From: UMGS1696 sp964623635
Lineage (GTDB): Bacteria > Bacillota > Clostridia > Oscillospirales > CAG-272
NCBI GenBank assembly: GCA_964623635.1
Contig: CAZUUA010000008.1
Location: forward strand, 17,362-81,361
Direction of reading: 5' to 3'
DNA length: 64,000 nucleotides
Shown here: positions 44,461-50,340 of the stretch, in pieces
Numbering within the stretch: the first letter of the stretch is position 1
Layout: the number at the start of each line of letters is the position of its first letter
The notes under the pieces: generated by a model
Databases searched by the model: none
What the model was told of the DNA's origin: nothing
The model's input: only the letters and a program-made list of their open reading frames with translations
Position numbers and translations under genes: made by a program

Positions 44461-45918
44461 ATGAAAAAATGTATGACGATCCTGCTGCTTGCGGCGATGC
44501 TGCTGGCTTCCTGCGGACAGAGCGGCACAGCGGACAACGGCGAGACCACCGGCACAGATACCACAGCGGCGGAGACCGAAACGGAGACCATCGACCTGTA
44601 TGCGGATACGGTAGAAGCCGAAGATTTTGGCGGTCGTGATTTCCATTTTCTGCTGTACGGCACAGGTGCAGAGATCAGCTGGTCGGTCTTTGATGTGATC
44701 GCAGAAGAGGCCACCGGAGAAGGGATCAACGATGCCATCTACAACCGGAACCTGGCTATCAACGAAAAATACAATATCGAGATCACCGGTATCATGGAAT
44801 CCGGCGCCAGCACATCGCTCTCCAAGGCTGTGCAGGCCGGCGACTCCACCTATGACGCTGCCTTTTTGGACACCTATGCATCCGCTTCTGCAGCACAGGC
44901 CGGGATCCTGATGGACTACAGTATGCTGTCTGCCATCGATGTGACCAAGCCCTATTGGGACAGCCACTGTGTGTCCGATCTTTCCATCGGGAACAAGGTA
45001 TATTTTCTGACCGGCGATATTTCCACCATCGATAAAAAAGCCACCTGGATCCTCATGTTCAACAAAAATCTGGTAAACGATTTTGATCTGGAGTCGCCTT
45101 ACGATGTGGTGAACGAAGGCCGCTGGACCATCGACAAGTTCCAGGAAATGTCTGCGGACGTATCCAGTGACCTGAACGGAGACGGCGAGATGACCAAGGA
45201 AGACCAGTACGGTCTTGCCACCACGCCGGACACGGTGCATGGGCTGTTCTACTCCTGTGGCGGTCGATACATCCAGAAGGACGAAAACGACCTGCCCATC
45301 TTTGATATGGACGTAGAGCTGTGTACCTCGATTTTGGAGACCACCGGTGAGATCCTTGCCAACCAGCAGAACACCCTGCTGACCACCCGGATCAAGAATT
45401 CCTCCGACGTGATCGCCGACATCAAGAACTGCTTCATCGAAGGACGGGCGCTGTTCTATGGAGAAGTGATGTTCCACGTATCGGGGCTGCGGGAAATGGC
45501 AGACGATTTTGGCATCATTCCCATGCCCAAGCGCAACGAGGAGCAGGCAGAATATGTGACCTACACCAATCCGGCCGGTCCCATGCTGCTTGTCCCCATG
45601 ACCACAGCAGACACGAACTGCACCGGAAAGGTACTGGAATCGCTTGCCTCTGCGTCCCACTACACCCTGACCCCGGCTTACTATGAGATCGCACTGAAGG
45701 GTAAGTACGCCCGTGACACCGACTCTGCCGCCATGCTGGATATCATCTTTGCCAACCGGGTCTACGACCTGACCCAGGCCTACGGTTGGGGCACCATGCC
45801 CACGTCCTACAAGGATCTGGCCATCAAGGGATCCACCGACCTGGCTTCTCTGGTGGCATCCAAACAAAGCTCCTTTGATTCTGCCATCGAAAAGTTCGTG
45901 GGGGCTTTTGAAGGCTGA
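44461..45918 (+). CDS. Extracellular solute-binding lipoprotein 1
   Basis: 485 residues. Signal peptide and lipobox LLASC (Cys near residue 18), a Thr/Glu-rich linker to about residue 40, then a periplasmic-binding-protein fold of the carbohydrate type: GGRDFHFLLYG, NDAIYNRNLAINEKYNIEI, DAAFLDTYASASAA, GRWTIDKFQEMSADVSSDLN, FGIIPMPKRNEEQ. This order is typical of Clostridia family-1 sugar-binding proteins. It is paralogous to the lipoprotein at 54196. No permease or ATPase genes are near, so it is an orphan. GGAG lies 9 bases before the ATG. Confidence 0.88.
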   Translation: MKKCMTILLLAAMLLASCGQSGTADNGETTGTDTTAAETETETIDLYADTVEAEDFGGRDFHFLLYGTGAEISWSVFDVIAEEATGEGINDAIYNRNLAINEKYNIEITGIMESGASTSLSKAVQAGDSTYDAAFLDTYASASAAQAGILMDYSMLSAIDVTKPYWDSHCVSDLSIGNKVYFLTGDISTIDKKATWILMFNKNLVNDFDLESPYDVVNEGRWTIDKFQEMSADVSSDLNGDGEMTKEDQYGLATTPDTVHGLFYSCGGRYIQKDENDLPIFDMDVELCTSILETTGEILANQQNTLLTTRIKNSSDVIADIKNCFIEGRALFYGEVMFHVSGLREMADDFGIIPMPKRNEEQAEYVTYTNPAGPMLLVPMTTADTNCTGKVLESLASASHYTLTPAYYEIALKGKYARDTDSAAMLDIIFANRVYDLTQAYGWGTMPTSYKDLAIKGSTDLASLVASKQSSFDSAIEKFVGAFEG

Positions 45919-45998
45919 TCGGAAAAAGCAGTGGTTTGCGGGGAAGGTACAGGATACCTCCATGATTTTTCCCCATATGCCCCTTGACATCCGCATCC

Positions 45999-46053
45999 AA
46001 AGTGAGCCACCTGCTGAACTATACATGGTTCAACAGACGGCTCACTTTTTCTT
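45999..46053 (+). terminator. Intrinsic terminator overlapping the end of a minus-strand small ORF
   Basis: A stem (AAGTGAGCC with GGCTCACTT) with inner GAAC/GTTC pairs and T5. It can end solute-binding protein 1. It shares the GTGAGCC/GGCTCAC stem with the small-RNA terminator at 49783-49839, and its right arm contains the stop codon of the ORF at 46042-46110. Confidence 0.85.
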
Positions 46054-46110
46054 TGTATTTTGGATATGCTCCAACACTGTGAGAACCACAGAGAGGATAT
46101 GCCAAAGCAT
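46042..46110 (-). CDS. Possible small hydrophobic toxin-like peptide, copy 1 (22 aa)
   Basis: ATG at 46110 opens MLWHILSVVLTVLEHIQNTK followed by two more lysines and TGA. The peptide is a short hydrophobic helix with a basic end, like type I toxin peptides. GGGGA lies directly before the ATG, and a strong stem (46127-46172) lies 16 bases upstream in the leader. The stop codon lies in the plus-strand terminator at 45999-46053. The architecture matches the ORF at 50088-50228. No minus-strand promoter was found, so it may be inactive. Confidence 0.4.
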   Translation of the reverse strand: MLWHILSVVLTVLEHIQNTKKK

Positions 46111-46126
46111 TCCCCAATAACCAAAT

Positions 46127-46172
46127 CAAAAGAGATAAGAAGCACAAACATCTATACTTCTTATCTCTTTTT
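46127..46172 (+). terminator. Strong hairpin with U-run (plus-strand terminator, leader stem on minus)
   Basis: A perfect 14-bp stem (AAAGAGATAAGAAG with CTTCTTATCTCTTT) and T5 on the plus strand. On the minus strand it forms a leader stem just before the 22-codon ORF. Confidence 0.85.
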
Positions 46173-46367
46173 CTGTTCCGTGCCACACATGGTCTCGTGC
46201 GGTTTGGGTATCCTATGGATATCTCGTAAACGAAAGAATACCCGGACAGGACACTGTCGTGACCATTTTCATTTCTCCATAAACAAAACAGAAACATTTT
46301 GGAAAACCTACGCAAACATGGATCTGGTATCCTATCGGTACAAGAAAGACCACATTTGCAGGAGGAC

Positions 46368-46469
46368 ATGATGTTCCATATGATAGATACTATCCTTTCC
46401 AGATTCGACCAGTGCCTGAACCGGCTGGCGGCTGCCTATGTTTCCTTTGTATACCGCCGTGCTGCGTGA
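46368..46469 (+). CDS. Small ORF of 33 codons with a strong ribosome site (unknown)
   Basis: AGGAGG (46360-46365) is followed by ATG 46368, ATG 46371 and ATG 46380 in one frame, ending at TGA 46467-46469. The peptide (MIDTILSRFDQCLNRLAAAY then VSFVYRRAA) is amphipathic with a basic end. ATG 46371 has the best spacing. It is 63 bp upstream of the four-helix protein gene and in the same direction, so it may be a leader peptide or a small membrane-active protein. Confidence 0.5.
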   Translation: MMFHMIDTILSRFDQCLNRLAAAYVSFVYRRAA

Positions 46470-46532
46470 CACATATTTCTCGTTTGTCCGGGCATACTGA
46501 CCTTGTAACAACGCAAGAAAAGAGGAATCGGT

Positions 46533-46994
46533 ATGCAAGAGCAAAGCACAAACGCACCCACCAAGGAACTGTTGTCCGAGGTGCATCGGAATCTGGTGAT
46601 GGGCAGCAAAAGTCTGGTGGACGTACTGCCCAAGGTACAGGACAAATTCCTGCGCCGGGAGATCACCTTTGAGCTGGAAGAATATGCCGCACACACCCAA
46701 AAGACCGTTGCCATGATGAATCGGTACGGCGTCTCTCCGCAAAAGCCCGGCGCCATCAAAACGCTGTTGACCAAAGGCGGCATTGCCCTGAACACCCTGA
46801 TAGACAGCTCCGATGCACACATCGCCGATATGATCCGGCGTGGGACAGACGTAGGCGTCACACAGCTAAACAGCACCATAGACCGGCTGCACCACCGTGG
46901 CTGTGCGGAACCGGTGCTGCAGCTGGCAAGAGACGTGGTGGATTTTGAACGTACCACTGTAGAGCGTGTGGGTGATCATTGCCAACCCACGTAA
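46533..46994 (+). CDS. Probable four-helix-bundle protein of unknown function
   Basis: 153 residues, almost entirely helical: NAPTKELLSEVHRNLVMGSK, DKFLRREITFELEEYAAHTQ, GIALNTLIDSSDAHIADMIR and EPVLQLARDVVDFERTTVER. Spacing resembles ferritin-like or DUF2383 helical bundles, but I see no complete di-metal site and do not assign one. AAGAGGAATC precedes the ATG. Its 3' end overlaps the 3' end of the convergent ABC-class ATPase gene by 19 bp. Confidence 0.75.
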   Translation: MQEQSTNAPTKELLSEVHRNLVMGSKSLVDVLPKVQDKFLRREITFELEEYAAHTQKTVAMMNRYGVSPQKPGAIKTLLTKGGIALNTLIDSSDAHIADMIRRGTDVGVTQLNSTIDRLHHRGCAEPVLQLARDVVDFERTTVERVGDHCQPT

Positions 46995-48901
46995 TGGGCC
47001 CGGTATAGTACAGCCTTTACGTCTCGTTTCCGAGGCAGCTCCAAAAAGCGGTCGCAGTCGGTGAACACTTGGCTGAACACCGTCTCCAGCCCTTCGGTTT
47101 CCAGCTTTTGGTAAAGCTCGTCCATGGCAGCATCGATGTCGTCCACCACCTTGTCCCGGCGTAGCATCAGATACCGTAGGATAAAGGCGGCGGCGTTTTG
47201 CTGGCTGTAGGTCGAGAGCCCATGGATGTCCCGGATGTCGATGACCTCGTTTCCGATCCGGATCACACCCAGCGGATCCACAAATAGCCGCTCCGTGCCA
47301 CTGCGCACCGGATAGGACGTGAACCCTTCCCCGGTCAACCGTCGGTTCTGCTGCCAGGTGGCCGGGTCGTTTTCATTTTCGATCATCGTCCGGTTCTCGG
47401 CCTGTGTCGTGCCGGTACTTTCCTGCCACACATGATTCGCTTCGGTGGTAGCATTCGTGATATGGAAGTCGTCCATGCGATACACCCGGTCTGCCACACC
47501 CAAATATTCTCCACTGCCGCCAATGACCAGGATCGAGGACACGTCTTTTGCCAGTTCCCGGACTCTGTCGGTGTAGGGTGTGATGGGTTCGTGGCGGATC
47601 AGTGCTTTCATCATTTTGTCCCGGATCATAAAGTTGGTGGCAGAGCGGTCTTCATCGATCAGCAGCAGTCTTGCCCCATCCTGCACCGATTCCAAAATAT
47701 TCGCCGCCTGAGAGGTGGAGCCGGAGGCGTGGTCGGTGGAAAAATCCGTGGGGTCACCGCCGGGTATCCATCGAATGAATGGCGAAATATTCATGTGCTT
47801 CACACTTCTGCCATCCTCCGCAGCGATCTCCATAGCCGTCTCGTCTGTGACCACCAGCTCCCGTCCGTCTCCTTTCACATGGGGATAGACCCCGGCAGCG
47901 ATGGCATCCAGCAGTGTGGATTTGCCGGAGTAGCCGCCACCGGTGATCACCGTCACGCCACGCCGAATGCCCATGCCCGGCACACCGGCTACAGTGATCC
48001 GCTCCTTGTCCGGTGACGAAAATGGGACCGCCGAAAGCAGCTTGCCACCCAGCTTGTTCCGTGGCAAAATACTGCCGTCTGCCAAAAAAGCACAATAGTC
48101 GCTGGTTTGCAGCCAGGTGCGAATGGCTTCCCGGGTCTCGGTCAAGGTCAGCACCTCGTTGAGCATGGCGGCATCGAAATCCTGCACGAACTGCTCCACG
48201 GCGGTTGGCAGATCGATGCACAGCATTTTGGTGGCTTTTTTGATCTTGTCTGCCGGCAGCTGCACCTGGATCCGGATACATAAGCATGGCTGTGGTGGGG
48301 TCAATTGTTCTTCGGGCAGCTGTTCCACATTACAGCCGCCCATGTAACGATAGTATTGGGTAGCGCACCGGGCAAAATAGGCACTGTTTCGGGGCACCAC
48401 CGTGGCATCCGGCCGATGGACATGGAACCATCCGTTTTCCTCAAGGGGGCGGCTGGGGTTGTCCAGCTCTGCGTTCAGTGCATCAAAATATTTGGCGATA
48501 CGACGCAGGCACCAGTCTGCCGCCGCCGTGGTCCAAGGATTGGTGTAAACATAGTCCACCGGCAGCTCTATGTCTCTTGCCTGCGCACCGTGAAGCTGCG
48601 CCATCATATCGTCCGGCAGAATATCCTTTTCCGGGATCTGGATCACCACCGACGGTCGACCCTTGTGCATCCGATCCGGCTCTTCCAGGGTGTAGGCGAT
48701 GTTGTTTTTCCAATAGGTGTTGTCCTGCTCCCAGGTCGGCGGCTGGATCTTATCTGGGTCCACCGGCGGCGGCAGGTGATGATACAGCATTTTCCCGGCG
48801 TAGAGAGAGATGCTTTTGGGTGGCACAGACTCTGTATCCTTCCATTGGTAGGCAGAGGTGTGTTCGTCCATTTTCGAAAAATACCAACGTAAACGTTTCA
48901 T
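46976..48901 (-). CDS. ABC-class P-loop ATPase (predicted, non-transport)
   Basis: A 641-residue soluble protein of the predicted ABC-class ATPase family (stand-alone, no membrane domain, function unknown). The N-terminal 150 residues hold YWKNNIAYTLEEPDRMHKGR; the ATPase has Walker A ITGGGYSGKSTLLDAI at about residue 320, FSTDHASGSTSQAANI in the signature position and Walker B ARLLLIDEDRSATNFMIRD. Family members are thought to act on nucleic acid, but that is not shown. It lies 12 bp downstream of a small gene resembling its own N-terminal module. Confidence 0.85.
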   Translation of the reverse strand: MKRLRWYFSKMDEHTSAYQWKDTESVPPKSISLYAGKMLYHHLPPPVDPDKIQPPTWEQDNTYWKNNIAYTLEEPDRMHKGRPSVVIQIPEKDILPDDMMAQLHGAQARDIELPVDYVYTNPWTTAAADWCLRRIAKYFDALNAELDNPSRPLEENGWFHVHRPDATVVPRNSAYFARCATQYYRYMGGCNVEQLPEEQLTPPQPCLCIRIQVQLPADKIKKATKMLCIDLPTAVEQFVQDFDAAMLNEVLTLTETREAIRTWLQTSDYCAFLADGSILPRNKLGGKLLSAVPFSSPDKERITVAGVPGMGIRRGVTVITGGGYSGKSTLLDAIAAGVYPHVKGDGRELVVTDETAMEIAAEDGRSVKHMNISPFIRWIPGGDPTDFSTDHASGSTSQAANILESVQDGARLLLIDEDRSATNFMIRDKMMKALIRHEPITPYTDRVRELAKDVSSILVIGGSGEYLGVADRVYRMDDFHITNATTEANHVWQESTGTTQAENRTMIENENDPATWQQNRRLTGEGFTSYPVRSGTERLFVDPLGVIRIGNEVIDIRDIHGLSTYSQQNAAAFILRYLMLRRDKVVDDIDAAMDELYQKLETEGLETVFSQVFTDCDRFLELPRKRDVKAVLYRAHYVGWQ

Positions 48902-48913
48902 GTTTGTATACTC

Positions 48914-49248
48914 CTATGTGTTAGAAATGAGTTTGTCAAAGGGAATGCGAATGCGGATATCGGGCAAGCCAGGGGTATCCCGGTGTGTTGTCTGGATCTC
49001 GTAGGCAATGCCGTTCTGCCAGTACACCGATTCCCAATCCGTATATTCCTCCGGGATCCGTGGGTCCGCATAATACAGTACGCCGTTGTAAATCCCGGCA
49101 TAGACCCGTTCTCGCTGTCCCATGTGATGCATGATATGCTTTAGTCTTTCGATAGTACTATCTTCCTGTAATTCGTCACTGTCTTCGTGGGAAATGTTGC
49201 ATACAAAAAACACACCCGACTGTGGCCGGATGTGTTCGACAAAAAGCA
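48914..49248 (-). CDS. Small protein resembling the N-terminal module of the adjacent ATPase
   Basis: 111 residues if ATG 49248 is used; ATG 49132 (72 residues) is an alternative because a terminator-like hairpin (49204-49234) lies inside the longer version. The C-terminal half (YNGVLYYADPRIPEEYTDWE, SVYWQNGIAYEIQTTHRDTP, DIRIRIPFDKLI) parallels residues 35-95 of the ATPase (YWKNNIAYTLEEPDRMHKGR, SVVIQIPEKDI). It is co-directional with the ATPase, 12 bp upstream. It could be a truncated paralogue or a partner subunit. Confidence 0.5.
49204..49234 (-). terminator. Intrinsic terminator 2 of an attenuator-like leader
   Basis: ACACATCC pairs with GGGTGTGT (one G-U) with a 10-nt loop, then T6 on the minus strand. 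Its arms repeat those at 49315-49356. Confidence 0.65.
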
Positions 49249-49314
49249 TTTGTATCCCAAACGACAGCACCCATGGATCGTTCGTTTCCAGAATGGCTGT
49301 CCGCTTGGGGCACG

Positions 49315-49356
49315 AAAAAACACACCCGGTATCCAAAAAAGTCCCTGTGGATGTGT
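49315..49356 (-). terminator. Intrinsic terminator 1 of an attenuator-like leader
   Basis: The same ACACATCC/GGGTGTGT arms with a 21-nt loop and T6. The longer loop makes it weaker than the copy at 49204-49234. Confidence 0.55.
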
Positions 49357-49414
49357 TCGTCTGAAAAGGATCCCCGGTATGGCGATACCAGCGATCTATT
49401 TACTTGTAGAAATC

Positions 49415-49471
49415 TTATGCAGCATTCCCACGGATGGCGACACGATCCACTTTTGTAAACAGCTTTTTCAT
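49415..49471 (-). CDS. Possible 18-codon leader peptide
   Basis: ATG 49471 opens MKKLFTKVDRVAIRGNAA and stops at TAA 49417-49415. The ribosome site AACGGAGG is well placed. It lies 80 bp downstream of a consensus promoter, with tandem terminators after it, which is the order of a leader-peptide attenuator. The codons show no obvious run of one regulatory amino acid. It could instead be the remnant of a longer gene. Confidence 0.45.
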   Translation of the reverse strand: MKKLFTKVDRVAIRGNAA

Positions 49472-49527
49472 AAAACTTCGCCTCCGTTTCGTTGGAATTT
49501 TGTCAGCCTGTATGCAGCTGGCATGGA

Positions 49528-49551
49528 ATCAGGCACGATATTGTACCTGAT
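49528..49551 (-). promoter_or_regulatory. 5'-leader hairpin of the ATPase-region transcript
   Basis: ATCAGGTAC pairs with GTGCCTGAT (one G-U) with a 6-nt loop, near the expected 5' end of the minus-strand transcript. Confidence 0.6.
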
Positions 49552-49557
49552 GAGATC

Positions 49558-49586
49558 ATTATATCACAACTGCGCAGGTTTGTCAA
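49558..49586 (-). promoter_or_regulatory. Perfect consensus sigma-A promoter
   Basis: On the minus strand TTGACA (49586-49581), a 17-bp spacer and TATAAT (49563-49558). It drives the leader peptide, two terminators and then the ATPase genes. Confidence 0.88.
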
Positions 49587-49672
49587 GAGGAAGATGGAGA
49601 AATTTCGATGGGAAATTTTGGTACGAAATCAAAACAGTGTCCGCTTTTGCAAATGAAAATGCAAATTCCCTG

Positions 49673-49701
49673 TTGACAAATTCATGGTTTCATGCTATAA
49701 C
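49673..49701 (+). promoter_or_regulatory. Small-RNA promoter, copy A
   Basis: TTGACA, a 17-bp spacer and TATAAC. Confidence 0.8.
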
Positions 49702-49707
49702 TAAGAA

Positions 49708-49839
49708 CAGAGGCCGAGATGACGGCTGCCAAATATGACTTTAGGATTTACGAAATGGAATTTAGTCGTTCCATTTCCACCCAGTGAGCCTTATCTGTCG
49801 AACCAAGCCTGCTTGGTTCCGCAGACGGCTCACTTTTTC
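49708..49839 (+). ncRNA. Candidate small RNA A (about 130 nt), possible antitoxin RNA
   Basis: It starts just after the promoter at 49673-49701. It contains a 9-bp hairpin at 49752-49777 (GAAATGGAA with TTCCATTTC). It ends in a composite terminator at 49783-49839: GTGAGCC/GGCTCAC outer stem, TCTG/CAGA, inner GAACCAAG/CTTGGTTC, then T5. The terminator overlaps the stop codon of a small hydrophobic ORF on the other strand (only a 17-codon remnant here). Convergent, 3'-overlapping RNA is the type I antitoxin layout known from txpA/RatA. A 22-codon ORF (49719-49787, MTAAKYDFRIYEMEFSRSIS then TQ) with GAGG upstream lies inside, so a dual role is possible. Confidence 0.6.
49783..49839 (+). terminator. 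Composite intrinsic terminator of small RNA A
   Basis: Three stacked stems (GTGAGCC/GGCTCAC, TCTG/CAGA, GAACCAAG/CTTGGTTC) with loop CCTG and T5. Confidence 0.9.
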
Positions 49840-49904
49840 ATGTTCAGGATCATATCCATAATCCATGTTGCGATTGCTTTGCCACAAGAATTTCAAATTC
49901 CCTG

Positions 49905-49933
49905 TTGACAAATTCATGGTTTCATGCTATAAT
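49905..49933 (+). promoter_or_regulatory. Small-RNA promoter, copy B
   Basis: TTGACA, a 17-bp spacer and TATAAT, a perfect consensus. Confidence 0.88.
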
Positions 49934-49939
49934 AAGAAC

Positions 49940-50096
49940 AGAGGCCGAGATGACGGCTGCCAAATATGACTTTAGGATTTACGAAATNNNNNNNNNNNNN
50001 NNNNNNNNNNNNNNNNNNNNNNNNNNNNNNNNNNNNNNNNNNNNNNNNNNNNNNNNNNNNNNNNNNNNNNNNNNNNNNNNNNNNNNNTCACTTTTT
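49940..50096 (+). ncRNA. Candidate small RNA B, interrupted by the assembly gap
   Basis: The first ~48 nt match small RNA A. The N run begins inside the GAAATGGAA hairpin and sequence resumes at the last bases of the terminator arm (TCAC) and its T5. If copy B equals copy A, the true missing length is 74 bases (or 74 plus multiples of 232). It converges on the intact small hydrophobic ORF at 50088-50228. Confidence 0.55.
49988..50087. other. Assembly gap of exactly 100 N
   Basis: The round number indicates a placeholder of unknown true length. Both flanks belong to the 232-bp repeat, so a repeat-induced break is the likely cause. Confidence 0.95.
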
Positions 50097-50228
50097 CATG
50101 TTCAGGATCATATCCATAATCCATGTTGCGATTGCTTTGCCATACTCGATCAAATCGAATATAGCAACGATCCCGCTCAGGATGGTAAATACAGCAAGAA
50201 GCGGTATGTCAATATCAAAATCAATCAT
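50088..50228 (-). CDS. Possible small hydrophobic toxin-like protein (46 aa)
   Basis: ATG 50228 opens MIDFDIDIPLLAVFTILSGI, then VAIFDLIEYGKAIATWIMDM and ILNMKK, stop TGA at 50090-50088. One or two membrane-spanning segments end in a basic tail. GTGGA touches the ATG, and a leader stem (50242-50267) lies 13 bases upstream, so initiation may be restrained. The promoter is at 50298-50326. Its stop codon overlaps the terminator of small RNA B on the other strand. No family is recognised; the toxin idea rests on architecture, size and hydrophobicity. Confidence 0.5.
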   Translation of the reverse strand: MIDFDIDIPLLAVFTILSGIVAIFDLIEYGKAIATWIMDMILNMKK

Positions 50229-50241
50229 TCCACAAAACCAG

Positions 50242-50267
50242 GAGATACGGTGCCGTGTCTCTTTTTT
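50242..50267 (+). terminator. Plus-strand intrinsic terminator in the leader of the 46-aa ORF
   Basis: GAGATAC pairs with GTGTCTC (one G-U) with a 6-nt loop and T6. It would end any read-through RNA antisense to the whole ORF. The equivalent at the first locus is 46127-46172. Confidence 0.75.
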
Positions 50268-50276
50268 GTTTCCCAC

Positions 50277-50305
50277 TTGCAAACCAATGCCGTTTCTGTT
50301 ATAAT
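50277..50305 (+). promoter_or_regulatory. Sigma-A promoter of the NAD(P)HX repair gene
   Basis: TTGCAA, a 17-bp spacer and TATAAT, 36 bp before the ATG. Confidence 0.85.
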
Positions 50306-50326
50306 AGGAGCATACACCAACTTCAA
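50298..50326 (-). promoter_or_regulatory. Candidate promoter of the 46-aa ORF, overlapping the divergent promoter
   Basis: On the minus strand TTGAAG (50326-50321), a 17-bp spacer and TATAAC (50303-50298). Its -10 box shares bases with the plus-strand -10 box at 50300-50305, so the two promoters should exclude each other. Confidence 0.55.
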
Positions 50327-50340
50327 AAAAGGACGATCCT

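Larger units (their letters stand above)
49662..50115 (+). repeat. 232-bp tandem repeat carrying a small-RNA gene (two copies, second broken by the gap)
   Basis: Copy A starts at 49662 and copy B at 49894. Corresponding bases from CAAATTCCCTGTTGACA through the GATGACGGCTGCC region are nearly identical (copy A has three extra bases after its -10 region), and the sequence resumes as TCACTTTTTCATG after the N run. Copy A ends at 49883 within a remnant of the small hydrophobic ORF that is intact after copy B. Confidence 0.9.

Noticed and set aside
49204..49356. Insertion-sequence ends (repeated ACACACCC...GGATGTGT)
   Set aside because: No transposase nearby and each pair forms a local hairpin with a T-run on the minus strand, which fits terminators better than element ends.
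49187..49738. Plus-strand frame of 183 codons across the leader region
   Set aside because: It runs over terminators and promoter of the opposite strand and into the small-RNA unit, with no domain or ribosome site.
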